NCBI RefSeq assembly: GCF_040802235.1
Contig: NC_133157.1
Span: forward strand, 22,833,501 to 22,897,500
Direction of reading: 5' to 3'
From: Manis javanica
Taxonomy: Eukaryota > Chordata > Mammalia > Pholidota > Manidae
DNA length: 64,000 nt
Positions 1-12,233 of this stretch are shown piece after piece. The position numbers were made by a program, and so were the translations under genes. Every line of letters starts with the position of its first letter. Within the stretch, counting starts at the first letter, position 1. The notes under the pieces are model-generated. The model did not search any database. It had not been told where the DNA came from and worked only from the letters and a program-made list of their open reading frames with translations.

Positions 1-1340
1 TAGAAAACCAAAAAGAACCAACAAACAGATATAATCAAGAGAATGCAGTAAGGTTGCCATACACAAGTTTGGCATACATAAAGCAAAAGCTCTCTTCTTC
101 TCTAGCAACAAAAAACTACAGTATGTAAAAGGAGACAAGATATTGTTTAAAATAGCCACAAAAATCTGTAGTGTCCAGATTTTATGTAACAAAGAATGCA
201 CTGGTCCTGTATGGAGAAAAATTATAACCATTAAGAGATATAAAAGATACAAATAAATGAGAGCTATACCATGATCTTGGGAGGAATAACTTGGTATCAT
301 AAAGATGTCAATTCATCTGTACATTTACAGACAAGAGTCCAGCAGTACTTTGGGAGAGAACTACACAAATTAGAATCTATACTTCACATGGAAAAATCAA
401 GTTCCATGAATTGCTAAGATAGATACTAAGATATGTTGCAAAGCCTGGTAATTAAAATAGTATGGTCTTAGCTCAGGAACAGTCAGATAAACCAAAACAA
501 AACAGAAGATCTAGAAATAGACCTTTGTTTACATGAGACTTAGTAAATTATTGAGGTGGGTCATAAATACTAGAGAAAAGATTAATTACTTTTAGTGTTC
601 AGAAAAATTGATTCGGTGTAGGGAGAAAAAAATAAATCAGGTCCTTAGGGTGGAGGTTAATTCAGACAAGACTCTAAAAAGCACAAACCAAAAGAAGAAA
701 AATTATTTCCTTGACTACATAAAATTTAAAGATTTTGGTCCAAGGAAGACCATCACAGGAAAAAGTAAGATAGGTGGCATACTGGCTAAAAAAAATTGCA
801 GCTTCTGAAATCAACAGTGAATTTCTATCTGAAATACGCACAGACTCCCATGAAAAAGACTGAAAACTAAGTAATAAAACAGCAAAGAACATGGCTATAC
901 ACATGGAAAGGGAAACCCAAGTGGCTAATATAGATACAAAAAAATGTTTAACCCCACCAGTATTTAGGGAAAATAATGAGAATGTGAGATGAATACCAAG
1001 TGCATGGAAGGCCCATGTACTACATGGGAGTGTGTGTACACTGGTGGTGTCACTCTGAATACTAATCGCATTCAACTCTGTGGAGTCAGAAATGTGACCC
1101 AGCCATTGCTCTCTTCTTGCATATGTCTGTAAGAAACATACGTAAGAATGTTCATCTCATCATCATTTGAGAGAATAAACACTGGAGACAATTTAAGTGT
1201 CTAAACTGGGAGGATATTTCCGACAATGTGGTTATGTGCACGTCATGGAATACTGATCAGTCAGGAGTAATAAATAATAGGTTTACATTTACATAGATGG
1301 GTAGATTTCTGAAGGAAAATAATAGGAGAGCCACAGCACT
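1..1340 (+). mobile_element. Ancient L1 ORF2 remnant
   Basis: The + strand resembles decayed mammalian L1 ORF2. Recognisable stretches correspond to the region around the conserved 'kiyhvswigri' segment near 255-330 and the 'WYiHTMEYYS' segment near 1225-1265 (tgtggttatg...catggaatactg). All reading frames are broken by stops and indels, so it is a fossil. It appears to continue at 1855-2080 after an interruption. The family assignment rests on remembered L1 consensus, not on an alignment. Confidence 0.6.
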
Positions 1341-1854
1341 GTGTCATTTACGTAGACTAAAAACATACACAAATCACATATTTTTCAAGTGTACACCTAT
1401 AAAAATATATAAACATATGGACAGTGGATGGTAAGTCGGGGTGGGTCCTTGCTGGTCTGCTCTGCTCAGGTGCTTCCAGACCTTGTACCTGGCTATGGAA
1501 TGGCCAGTGCAGTGCAGCTGTGGACCCTGTGGTAAGGTGGTACTGTTGGCATAGGGAAAAATTATGCCTGGAACCTGAACTGTAGATCCAGGTTCTGCTG
1601 CAGGGACCTTTGGTGAGTTTCTTACAAGGTAGTCATGCAGGAGTTTCAGGATGGTGTTGTCAGGAATATGAAAGGCTTTTTGCAAGAAGGCAGGACATTA
1701 CCCTGGACAGGCACAATTCTGTGACCTTGGAGGAACTAGCAGAGATGAGAAGCTTACCCCCAACTCATGTTGTTTGGTATCCATTGTTACTAATGTGGCC
1801 TTTCAGTTTATCACAGTAAGATATTGTGTCGGAATGCTCATTTTTGTTAAAATG

Positions 1855-2080
1855 TCCATCCTTTTCAGAAATGTATATACAAAATACACTAGACAAACTA
1901 AGATGGGGAGGAAAATGGGGTTAGGGATGGATTTGGAGAAAATTTAAGATGGGCTTATATAGACTGATAGGAGTGTCCCAGAAATCAAGAAATATGAATT
2001 TAATTTTGTACACTTAAAATTAATTCTGTGTACTTAAAAGTTAAAATTCTACAATCAAAAAAATTTTCGAATAAAATTGT
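1855..2080 (+). mobile_element. Ancient L1 3' remnant
   Basis: This A-rich segment has repeated 'tgtacacttaaaa' and 'gtacttaaaagttaaaattct' phrases, typical of L1M-type 3' ends on the + strand. It probably belongs with the ORF2 remnant at 1-1340, separated by about 500 bases of different sequence. Confidence 0.45.
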
Positions 2081-2869
2081 ACAATGCATGTAAAAGAGAT
2101 CCTACTGGACAGGCTATTCTCTAGCCTCTGAGATGGTAACTGCTAATAGCTACAGAATTTACAAATAGGTTGTTATAAATATTCAAGGATTAATCCATTT
2201 AATCTGTATCCATCAAGATCCAGTCAGAGAGACAGAAACCATTTTTTAAGTTTTTTTTTTTAACAGGATGACCTGCCCAGGGAGCTGTTTAAGTAGGTGC
2301 TGGGGAACTGGAGAAGTAAACAGGGAGCAGAGAAAGTAACTGCAGGAAGCAGGTACCACCCCTGAAACTGGGGGAGCAAAGTGAAGGACTTGAGATTGTG
2401 AGAACCTAGAAGCGCAGGCAAGAGACCCCCAGAGCTGCAACCCATCCTCTGAGAATGGGGCTTTCTGCCCATTTGCTGCTGGTTCCTTTGAGTTCATGAT
2501 GGGGCTGGGGCAGAAAAAAGCTGGAAACTCAAACCAACTGCCACTGCAAGGATGAAGCTGAGTTGCTGAGCACTTGCTTGTTGGACAGCAAACAGGAAGG
2601 GATGGTCCTCGTTCCCTCCTGCCTCCCAGCCTCCATCTAATGTTAACATTTAGCAGAGCCAAGCCAGCTGGCAACAGAAATGTCATTTGTAGAGTACTCA
2701 GCCTATCATAAAGCTGGCTTAGAAGACTGGGTTGAACAGAGAGACAAGAGCTTACATACTGGCATATGTTCCAAGTTTATTTTATATGCCAAATAGGTCT
2801 TTTGAGTTCAGAGAAAAATTGTGAAAATATTGCTCTGCTGATTCTAATGCCAACCCCAACTATTATACT

Positions 2870-3560
2870 GAAACTCATTTCTGGCACTAATGACCCAGAG
2901 TTCAAACAAACCCCGCAAGTTAAAGGGTATTACGGTCCGCACAAGATTGCTTTCACTTCAGACCCACTGGCTACAAATCCAGGGGCTGCTCAGAAACCCC
3001 CTCAGGTTCTGTAACTCATTACAGTGTCTCACAGAATTCAGAAAAGCACTACACTTAAAATTACAGTTGAATTATAAAGGATACGGCTCGGGAAAGCCAA
3101 TGAAGATGCCCATAGGCTAAGGTGTGTGGGACTCCTGAATGCGGTTTCCGTGCCCTCTCCTCAAGGAATCAGGACATGCCACTCTCCTGGCATATCCGTG
3201 TGATCACCAACCAGGAAGCTGCCCTGAGCTTCAGTGTCCAGAGTTCTGCTGGGGTTCCAGTACAGAGGTATGACTGATTTAATCATTGGCTACGTAATTG
3301 AACTCAGTCTCCAGCTCCTCAGCCCCTTCCTAGAGGTTGAGCTAGCTGAAAGCTCCAAACCTCTAATCACGTGGTGGGTCTAGTTTCTAGTGACCAGGCT
3401 CATCCTGAGTCATCTCATCTCCTAGCATAAATTCAGGTGTGATCCCAAAGGGCTCATGAATAACCAAGTCCCTATTGGGAAATTCCAAGGATTTAGAGTC
3501 TCTCTCCCAGGAACCTGGGACAAAAAACAGTCAAATTTTTTATTATACAGCATCTTACAC
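2870..3560. mobile_element. Degenerate ERV-type solo LTR-like repeat
   Basis: The segment has the order of phrases I associate with an old mammalian ERV LTR: a '...gattaaatcattgg...' block near 3275, a 'ctcagtctccagctcctc...cttcctagaggttg' block near 3305-3340, an 'agtgaccaggctcatcctgag' block near 3390, and a terminal 'ttattatac' block near 3540. No internal gag/pol/env coding remains. The exact subfamily (MER21/ERVL-like) and its strand are uncertain. Confidence 0.5.
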
Positions 3561-4758
3561 TATGAGAAAAATGTGTTAGTAAATGGATGCCCAAATACAT
3601 TTGACAACCCTTTGTCACTCCAAGTTTTAGAAACATGCAGGATAATAGGAAATTAGCGATAGAAAAGTCCTGAGAAGGAAGCTATTTGCCAACAGTAATA
3701 AACTGGAGCTTTGTATAAATGAGCTTTGTTCCAAAGCTTGCTCTTATTTGGAGATGATCTTACCCAATTAGTTCTCAGTTCAGTTCACAAGGTTTAATAG
3801 TAATAATCCAAAAGTATTAATAATTGGTGTTGATTTAGCTGCAAATCTGCTGTATGCAGTGTATTCTAGATGCTGGAGAGTAGTAAGGATGATGGAAGAA
3901 AATGGGAACCTGAGACAGGAGCAACATTAGAAGATATTGTCTTTTTCAATCACACTATAGAATCCTAAAAACATAAGTTGTCATTGTATTCCTGGATAAA
4001 CATTCTGAGAAAAAAATGGCCTCAGCATTGTAGTGAGAAATAAGAGGAAGAACATACATGAAGGTGCTTAACATAGTAGCAATGAACAGTTTCTCTATAA
4101 ATATTGAGAGTGCCAAGCACAGAATACAAGGTGAATCGCACACGGTTCTTATGTGCATGGAGTTAACAGCATGGAAGCTGTGTGGTAAGCCTTCAATGTG
4201 TGGTTTAATGTATTAAGGAATCCTATGGGAACTGATACACAAGTTAAGAGATGATTTGTTTTAAGGATTTAGTGAGATAAGAAAATGTTCTATCCAGTTT
4301 TAGTGAAAATGGAAGTTCAGAGAAATAGAAAATTCCTTTTATCATTTATAGATATAAATGAAAAACCTCTACTATCAAATACGTAAAAGTTTCATTGTTA
4401 ATTTTTTTCCTCTTAGAGCATGTAGATTGTACTAAAACTGATTTTCACACTCCCAGGGGACAGTGGTGAGCCAGTTGTTATATGAAATTATGCCATCTCT
4501 CAGGGCCTCAGGTTCCTTGCCTTATAAAATGGGGGAAAAGCCACATACTGTCATTTAACAGGTAAAGCTGGGTTCAAAGATGTGTGCCCTACAAGTTCCC
4601 TGCATGAGCAGGGTGATTAGGTTCAAAGCCCTTTTCTGAGTCCCTAAACATTCCTAGGTGGGTGTGATAGAAAACAGTCAACATGTTAAAATGAAAAATC
4701 TCTCTTTGGAAAAATTGTTAGTAGATTTTTCTAACCCTTATTTATTCTCACTGCCCAG

Positions 4759-4843
4759 GTTACCCTTTCCCTACTGCTCCTCCTGTGGATCCATTTGCCA
4801 AAATCAAAGTGGATGATTGTGGAAAAACTAAAGGATGCTTTAG
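4759..4843 (+). CDS. FRRS1L: FRRS1L coding exon 2 (85 nt)
   Basis: FRRS1L (ferric-chelate reductase 1-like) is a brain-enriched ER/membrane protein needed for AMPA-type glutamate receptor assembly. In people, loss causes an epileptic-dyskinetic encephalopathy. This exon starts after CAG at 4756-4758 and ends before the donor GTGGGT at 4844. It enters with two bases of a split codon and leaves with two, so it joins in frame to the next exon. It reads [20 protein letters not shown] and then GKTKGCF plus part of Arg. This is the proline-rich linker leading into the DOMON domain, with the first cysteines of the domain. The segment is near-identical to human FRRS1L as I remember it. The exon number assumes the usual five-exon gene, with exon 1 upstream of the window. 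Confidence 0.93.
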
Positions 4844-6595
4844 GTGGGTAGATCTGTGAGTTGGATGACTTTTTAGGGCTAAGATACTGATTTATTTCTC
4901 AAGGTATAATTTAAATTGCATGACTGACTGTATCCCTTCATAATTTCAGCAGGGGTGTGGCCTGTTTCTGATGGCCACCATAGTTTTCCATCTTAAAGGC
5001 CTTAAGCTCCAGCATGCAACTAGAATATTCTTCTCTGGTTTTTCATTTATGACTATGTGCCATTGGCCCAGGTGTCTCCTCCTAACCTGTTGGCTATATG
5101 AAGAAGAATCACATGACACAGAATATGCCTGTGCTTATTCAGCTGGGGCTGTAGGCAAGACAGGAAATGGTAGATGTGTCTAAGACTCAATTCCTTTTCA
5201 AATGAAGAGTCACGACTTTGTATGATACTAACACGTCATTAAGCACTGATTATTGTGGCAAGCTTGTTATCTCAGCTGTAATGAGTCCCTACACGGTTAT
5301 TAGTAGGATTCTATGAAGTCATGATGAGCTGGAGCTAGAAAACAGTAATAGGGACAGCGGGCCTCCTGTCTAGGCAGCTCTGCTCTGTTGGAAAGCCTCC
5401 TTCTCTTTGAGTCTGTTATTTCCTGAAACAAATTGTCCTTGAGTAATGATTTTGGTGGCCACAGCACTTTTGGTGAAAGTGCTGAATTTTTTTTTGATTC
5501 AGTGCTCAAGGTCTAAGGAAAGAAAACAGTATAGGGGTTTGGGGTTTCCTTTGGATTGCAAGGGTATTTCTAAGGAATTTAAAATATTCCAGTAATACTG
5601 TTATAGAGGAAGATGGCCAGCAATGTATTAATTCTCGTGATTCAGAGATATCTTTAAGAAGGGAAGGAATCTTAGTGCCCTGCTGGCTTCATGGTGATTT
5701 GTTTTCTGGTCCATTTACTCCTCCTTTAGCTTTCTTTATCCCTTTCAGCTTTTTCTCCCCTGTTCCGTGATGTCTTAAGCTTACGTCTTTTTCTGACTGC
5801 TCAGGGTATCTGCCAGCATTATAACACGTTCCTCGCCTCCCTCCTTAAAAATCCGTACTTTGAAGCCTGTGTCCTGTTCCTTCACATACCTCCCACCTGA
5901 GCTTAGATTGTCTCACCCATTGCTACAATTTTCTGAAATATACAATTTTCTTTAATATACTATTACATTCTGAAAATAGTATAAAACCATGTTCCTCAGA
6001 CTAGGGCTTGCCAATTCTTAAAGGATTCACAAGCCTTCTGTAAGAACACTTAAATTTGTGTTTTCATTTCAGTGATGCTCCTTAAAAAGATTAATGTATG
6101 CATGATCTGTTTATCTGGATAACCACTTTATACTGCTCTAGTGTCTGAATCTGTAATTGTATTAGCACCAAATAGCCTGTTAGAGCAAAGGCACATTTTT
6201 TAAATAAATGATGCATTCATGCTCAGTGAATACCAGATGAGCTTCCTCTAAAAGGGATTCAGAAGTAATTCAGCATTAACTAATATTTGAGCAACTATAT
6301 GTAAGTATAATGTGGAGAACACTGGCTGAGAATGGAGGCCCAATTCAAGCTCTGTTGCAGCTCCTGACTGTGCAAGCCCATTGCCATCTCTGGACCTCAG
6401 TTTATATGTAGATAAAGAGGAATAGATCATTTCCAAGATCTCTCCTGAGTGGAACTATGGTTTTGAGATCCCAGGTAGCAAAGATCTAACTTGTGTAATT
6501 TTGCTTAGCATCCTGCCTGATACATAGGTGGTCTCTTAATGTATTTTGAATACATAGATGAAGAAGCAGTAATACCGTTTTGATATATCCCGTAG
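4844..6595 (+). other. FRRS1L: FRRS1L intron 2
   Basis: The intron runs from donor GTGGGT to an acceptor with ...CCCGTAG before 6596. It contains a weak MIR-like remnant near 6335-6460. Otherwise I see plain intronic sequence and no second gene. Confidence 0.85.
6335..6460 (+). repeat. MIR-like SINE remnant
   Basis: The segment follows the MIR order of 'ctcctgactgtgcaag...ccatctctggacctcagttt' and a degenerate 'gatagataa' block, matching the tRNA-derived MIR core in + orientation. It is very diverged. Confidence 0.45.
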
Positions 6596-6734
6596 ATATG
6601 GCAAACCGGGCTGTAATGCAGAGACCTGTGACTACTTCCTTAGCTATCGGATGATAGGGGCTGATGTGGAGTTTGAGCTGAGTGCAGACACAGATGGTTG
6701 GGTAGCAGTTGGATTCTCTTCAGACAAGAAAATG
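6596..6734 (+). CDS. FRRS1L: FRRS1L coding exon 3 (139 nt), DOMON domain
   Basis: The exon follows acceptor TAG at 6593-6595 and ends with ATG before donor GTAAGA at 6735. It completes the split Arg codon and encodes 46 further residues, beginning [14 protein letters not shown] and ending FSSDKKM. The piece forms the start of the DOMON beta-sandwich, including the 'DGWVAVGFS' strand diagnostic of DOMON domains (haem- or sugar-binding fold in relatives). The two cysteines in GCNAETC are conserved in the family and probably form disulphides in the ER lumen. The frame is open across both junctions with no indels. Confidence 0.96.
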
Positions 6735-7529
6735 GTAAGACACAAATCACAATAGAAGCTGATTTTTCTCTTTAGACTTTAAAGAATGGGCATAGGTTAT
6801 GTTTCTCTTAGCTACTGTGCCACTTTAAATGAATTTCTGGCATTTGATCATCTTTTCAAAGAAAAGCAAGTAAATTGATCAGTGTTAGTATAATGATTTT
6901 GTTAGTTATGGCTCTCTGATTGCAAGGCAAAATAAATTCAAGCTAGCTTAGACTGAGAAGGAAGGGTTGGTTTTGAGAATATAAGATGTCTCGTGGTACC
7001 TGTTTTCATTAATTATTTCCACAGTAATGCTGCAAGAAGGGCCACCAAGACGACAGGGCTAATAGCAGTAAGCATTTATTTCTGGCTAACGTGTGTGTGG
7101 ACTGGGTGGGGCTCAGCAGGGCTTGGCTCCAGTCCATGGATCAGATTTAGGTTTTCTCTAGTCATTCTGGAACCACCAGCTCCCAAGGTCCATGTCCTTT
7201 TCATGGCAGAGGCCGAAGGGCAAGAGCCATCCAAGCTTATTTCAAACCTGTGCTCACATCACATCTGCTAACATTTCATTGCCCAAAGTCCCACACAGCC
7301 AAGCGCAAAAGGAATGGGCAGGAAGTACACTCTCCCTACCATGAGGCCCTGCAAAGATGTGAGTATATTATACTTCTACAGGGGAGAATTGGGTCTAATG
7401 ATTCCATCTTCCACTGTATGTGAGGCAAAAACACATCTGGACCCCAGAAAAGACTGTGATCAGTAACAGGCAGAGCATCAGGAACCCAGGCAACCGTCTA
7501 TCTCTGCTGCTCTGTGTTGCCTCTGTGGC

Positions 7530-7680
7530 ATTCTTCCCTCTTTCTTCTATAGCCCCATCATTCGCCACTTCACTGTGCCAGGGCGCTTCCCAAACAGCCA
7601 GACTTTCTGGCCATGTACCTTTGCACATGCTGCTGCTCTGTCTAGAATACCCTTCTTCTCTTTACAGGGCCTGTTTTGAG
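7530..7680 (+). repeat. L2-like LINE remnant
   Basis: It contains the phrase order 'cctttgcacatgctgctgctctgtctagaatacccttcttctc', which matches the L2 segment that precedes the 3' end of the element. It is diverged and short. Confidence 0.5.
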
Positions 7681-8304
7681 GCTCTTGCAAGGAGAGGGCA
7701 GCTCAGACAAGGGTTACAGCAGTGGGAATGGTGAGAATGCTTAGATTTGGGGTATGTTTTGAAGGTAGCACTGACAGGCTGCCCTGGTGGATTGGACATG
7801 GGTTGTAGGTGGGTGGAAAGAAGAGACTGGGGTATTAAGTTAAGCAATCCGAGCTCCAGTGGCTTTGTTCTTGAAGAGTTCAATGGAAGAATGAGGTTCT
7901 ACCAATTCCCAGTCCAGGGCAGTAAAACAGTGGGTCCAACTGGTAAGACTGCATGAATATGAATCTACATCACTTACTCCTACTTTAGGGTCAGTGGGAA
8001 AAACAGCAGGTGTGTGCCAGCCCAGAAGCTGGCTTACAACACAGTTGACCATTTCCTGCCTTGGTTGCATTTGCACTTAAGCTGCTCCTGTTAAGATTAG
8101 GGGACTCTGAGGAGGGAGGTTGAGTGAGGAGCATTCAAATTTTATGCTTGACATCTTATTATCTAAAGACCTTTAAAATACAGATCTCTCCTATTATCCC
8201 AAGAAGAAACACAGATTTAAAAATTTTCAAAACCTGATGCATAGGAAAAGAACTTGGAACCCCTTTTTAATAGCCTTTAATTTTTTGAAATGGTGAATTA
8301 CTTT

Positions 8305-9060
8305 TTTTTTTTTAATTAGACTTTACTTTTTGGAGCAGTTTTAGGTTCACAGAAAATGTAATAGAGGGTACAGAAAATTTCCCTATATACCCCCTGCCCA
8401 CATATGCATAGTCTTGCCCATTATCAGCATTCCCCCCAGAGTGGTACATTTGTTATAACTGATGAACACCTTTAACTTTTCTACCTTGTTTTGAAAAAAT
8501 TTTAGACCTACAGACAAACTGCAAAGACAGTACAGTATATATGCTTTACCTAGAATCACCAAATGATAACTTTTACAAAATTTTAGTAAAATGTGCATAA
8601 TACTAACTCTACTGTTTTAACCATCTTAAAATGTACAATTTAGTGGTATTAATTACATCTACAATGTGCAGTCATCACTATTTAGTTTGAGAACTTTTTT
8701 TATGGATGAGAACATTTTGCCATGCTTTATTTTTATTTTATAAAACACATGCTTTATACTACTTTTACCACTTAATATTTTATTATTCTTTTGGAAACTT
8801 TGGGGATTAAATCAGTTTGTTTACTAAATTCAGGAAGTTTAACCTTGATACAACAGTATTATCAACTATATTGCCTATTTTCAAATGTTGCCAGTTGTCC
8901 TATACTGTGTTTTATAGAGATTTTTGTTTTTTGACTCAGGATTCTATCCAGGAACACTATTAGTTATTATGTATCTTTAGTCTTCCTTATTTTGAAATAG
9001 TTTCTTAGCCCTTTTTTTTTTGTCTTTCATGACATTGGCCCTATTGAAGATGACAGCCAA
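8305..9060 (-). mobile_element. Ancient L1M-type 3' region
   Basis: Read on the + strand it has the well-known reverse-complement L1M 3' phrases: 'tttttggagcagttttaggttcacag', 'cccccagagtggtacatttgttataactgatgaac', 'ttaaccatcttaaaatgtacaatttagtgg' and 'aggattctatccagga'. A T-rich tract near 8300 is the old poly(A) tail. The element lies antisense to FRRS1L. Confidence 0.7.
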
Positions 9061-9320
9061 TTTTCAAGCAGAAATACTAGGTAGCTTGTGGTGTATTCTT
9101 CTCCAAACATCATGTCAGGAGGCACTTCATGTCAGATAGTGTGATGCTAACTTTGGTTCCTTGGTTAAAGCCCTTTAATGGCATTTGAAATATTTTTGGG
9201 GGGATGGGATTTCAAACAACAGAGGTAATGAAGTATATTTATCTGAGTGAAATTTCTTTCTAGCAGAGAAGTTTGCACCAGACACCCTTTGGCCTTTTTC
9301 TTTATCATCTCTCATGTTAG

Positions 9321-9567
9321 GGTGGTGACGATGTCATGGCCTGCGTCCATGATGACAACGGCAGGGTCCGCATACAGCACTTCTATAACGTAGGCCAGTG
9401 GGCAAAGGAGATCCAGAGAAATCCTGCCAGAGATGAAGAAGGAATTTTTGAGAACAATCGGGTCACCTGCAGATTTAAACGCCCTGTGAATGTTCCCAGA
9501 GATGAAACAATTGTTGATCTGCATTTGAGTTGGTATTATCTGTTTGCCTGGGGTCCAGCCATTCAGG
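9321..9567 (+). CDS. FRRS1L: FRRS1L coding exon 4 (247 nt), DOMON domain
   Basis: The exon begins at a codon boundary after ATGTTAG and ends one base into a codon before donor GTAAGC at 9568. It encodes 82 residues from [14 protein letters not shown] to FAWGPAIQ. These are the central and final strands of the DOMON domain, including the '[16 protein letters not shown]' strand pair and the '[15 protein letters not shown]' terminal strand. Residues match human FRRS1L almost throughout from memory, consistent with its strong vertebrate conservation. The frame is intact. Confidence 0.97.
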
Positions 9568-9824
9568 GTAAGCTTACATTTTGGCATCTGGATTAAACAC
9601 CAGGCACCACTATGCACGTGTTCATTATTTCTTGAGCCAGAGAGTGATACAAACTTTGGATAATATAAAAGAAAAGGGAGATGTGATCCTGCCTTCAGAA
9701 GGTTATAATGGACTTACTATATATTTGGACTTCACATGGGCAAATTATACACATGCAGAGCAAAAACAGTTCGAGATAGTCTGTGATGAGCTGTGTGCTT
9801 CATATGGGCTGTAATTAATACAAT

Positions 9825-9990
9825 GTTATCATTTACTCCTTACTGCATCCTTGAGAGATAGAGGTATCATCATCTTCATTTCAGAGAGATTAAGGAATTT
9901 GCGCAAGGCCATACAGCTAACTAATGGGAGAACTAAAATTCGATCTTGGGTCTGTCTGACTCCAAAGTCAGTGAGTAGGCTTAGTTCTTG
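9825..9990 (-). repeat. MIR SINE fossil
   Basis: On the + strand it reads in the reverse MIR order: 'cattt(c)agagagattaaggaatttgcgcaaggccatacagctaactaatgg', then 'gatcttgggtctgtctgactccaaagtc'. These are the MIR core and tRNA-related parts, reversed. Confidence 0.75.
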
Positions 9991-10154
9991 TGCTCTAAAT
10001 ACAAAAAAACTGAACAGGAAAGGGATTCTGGGGACTTTTCTAGGGATGGACAGCAAGCATTTCTTAAGTGCTCACTTTATGGCTGTCTTGGCCATCACAC
10101 AGCCCCCAAATTTTCCTATCATTGAGCCCATTGCACCCCAATTTTTAACGTTTA

Positions 10155-10285
10155 AAGGAATTGCTGGCTTTCTCATTAAAATGCAGTTTCAGTAGGTCTG
10201 GGCTGGCGCCTGAAATTCTGTATTTCTAATAAGCTTCCTGGTGATGCTGGTCCGTTGATGGGTGGCAAGGCTCTTGACCATTTTC
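10155..10285 (+). mobile_element. MER5-type hAT-Charlie DNA transposon fossil
   Basis: The segment 'aaaatgcagtttcagtaggtctgggctggcgcctgaaattctgtatttctaataagcttcctggtgatgctg' follows the MER5A/MER5B consensus as I recall it. These are non-autonomous hAT elements, inactive in mammals. Confidence 0.7.
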
Positions 10286-10704
10286 CCAACAAAGACCTTT
10301 TAGAGGCTGTTAAAATCAAGTTACAGTGTATATTCAGCATTCCTCCTGGTTGGTCAGCCTGGTGGCCTGAGAATGGAAGTGAACTGTTTGCAGTCCTTGT
10401 CTGAGAACTCATTCTGGCTCCTGGTAATTGCATCTTTCTTTCCTGTGTGCTCATCAGCACTCTGTTGCCTAATCTGATTTTTTTTTCTTCAAATTGTTTG
10501 CACTGATTGGCCCAGAGATTTCATACCTTTTGTTGCCTGTTTATAATTGAGAAAACATTTGGACACCTCCAGATTTGTGATCCCTTTCCCATTTGCTTAT
10601 TTCCCAGCTTACCACCAATGGATCTGTAATATCTTCCAGTACTTTCAGTATTCTGGGAAATAAATTCTATCTCAGCCTGGAGAAATGAACTCATTTAAAA
10701 TGAT

Positions 10705-10910
10705 GGGATTTGGAGTCTAAAATTTTGGATTTGAGAATTGGTTCTGCCTGTTGGTAGCTGTATCTAGCCTTTTTCTAAATTTTGAACTCTAACTTCTTTG
10801 TATATAAAAAAGGGATGATGATAATACCAACTTCAGAGGATTATTGTAAGGAATAAATGAAAGCAAGTATTTGCAATTGCTTTACAGATTGGGAAGTGCT
10901 GTACTTCAGA
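10705..10910 (+). repeat. MIR SINE fossil
   Basis: In + orientation the MIR phrases are recognisable: 'ttggagtct', 'ggttctgcctg', 'agctgtat', then 'aaagggatgatgataataccaacttcagaggattattgtaaggaataaatgaaag'. Diverged but ordered. Confidence 0.7.
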
Positions 10911-12233
10911 AGGCCATCTTCTTATATATACGGCATAATCGTCTAGCATCCAAGCCCTCCCCAAGTCTGATTCTGCTTTGCCCCTGTAAGCCTCTCAGGA
11001 CTTCTGTTCTCACCATCTCTGAACAAGACAGAAACATTCCTACCCCATATATATGGGATTGTGCTGTTCCTGTTTTTTGGACACCCTTCTAATGTCTCTC
11101 CATTGATCAAATCCTGTTCCTCTAAAGGTCTCTCAAAGGGGATAAACTTTGAGTCAAGATATGAAGGGGATATGGGATTAGATTTTCTAAGGATGTCATG
11201 AACTGGAGGTGTATGGTTAAGCCTAGTCCATGAAGGTGACCAGTGAGTGAGGTTAGGTAGGAGAGGTGAGTGAGATTGGTTGAGAAAAATCTCCACGCCA
11301 GCCTGAGGAATGATTCGTGCTAACAGGAGCCGGTACAGACACTGTAGCAGGGAGTTAACAGGTCATATTCAGCAGGGCTTCCCTGGTAAATATAATACCT
11401 TAAAAATACTCTGAGCCATATTTCCAAGGAGACCTTTTCACTGAACTCATGTACCTTAGTTTTCCTACCCCATTTCAGATGGAGTGTTCAGGAGGTTAGG
11501 CACTCCTAATCAACTTCAGCTTATTAAGCATTCCTTAGGCACAGCCTTTCTCTCTTTCCATGTTAGCCAGGTTAAAAAAAAGTGTCCAGATACCAAACAC
11601 ATGTTTGGTATCTTACTCCTCCAGCCCCTCTATTTTCTGCACTATTCCAGCTGACTCTGCCAGACAGACAACAGACACACACAGCACACACCATACACTC
11701 TCGTCTGGCCTGCGCACGCTACCACTTAAGTGCCACAGACAATTTGAGAGGCTTCCATCTATGAGCCAGTCTAGTGTGGTCAGGAGTTGTTGATGATCCA
11801 CATACAAAAGATATATTTGAGGGAAAAAAAATCAGTAGCTCTTGCTGTTTGAAATCAAAATACAATTTTCCATTTTGTAGTCATAAGGTAAAACTCATCA
11901 GAGACCTTGAAAGTAGGCATTCATACAATACTTTGAAGCAGTCTTAATTAAAATTGCAGTGCCATGGAGAAAAAAACAGTGTTGTTCTGGTAGGGGGTGT
12001 GCAGATTCATGAGAACATCTTTTTGGGTAAATTTAGCTAATTTTTACATTTGTCATATATACAATTACAGAGACTGCTAATGGTAACTCTTATGCCAGAT
12101 TCCAGATCTTCATAATCACTGCTTAGGTATTCAACACTAAAGACTTTTGTTTAGTTTCTCTGTTGTTTGCATATATCCTTTTTAAAATGTGCTTTTCTCT
12201 ATTGCCCCCTTCGTTTTTCTTTCTTCCTTAAAG

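Larger units (their letters stand above)
1..4758 (+). other. FRRS1L: FRRS1L intron 1 (3' part), repeat-rich
   Basis: No supported exon lies here. The stretch ends in a good acceptor (polypyrimidine then CAG at 4756-4758). It contains an old L1 (1-1340 and 1855-2080), an unassigned block at about 1390-1830, an unassigned GC-richer block at about 2230-2700, and an old LTR-like segment at about 2870-3560. From 3600 to 4758 I see only unremarkable AT-rich intron. Exon 1 of FRRS1L, which is GC-rich in other mammals and encodes the signal peptide, is not in the window. Confidence 0.7.
6735..9320 (+). other. FRRS1L: FRRS1L intron 3
   Basis: The intron runs from donor GTAAGA at 6735 to acceptor TTAG at 9317-9320. 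It holds an old unassigned interspersed repeat (about 7000-7340), an L2-like piece (about 7530-7680) and a long old L1 3' remnant (about 8305-9060). Open frames in this stretch are short, overlapping and without family similarity. Confidence 0.85.
9568..12233 (+). other. FRRS1L: FRRS1L intron 4
   Basis: The intron is bounded by GTAAGC at 9568 and CTTCCTTAAAG before 12234. It contains MIR (9825-9990, 10705-10910) and a MER5-type DNA transposon fossil (10155-10285). I see nothing supportable in 10920-12233. Confidence 0.85.
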
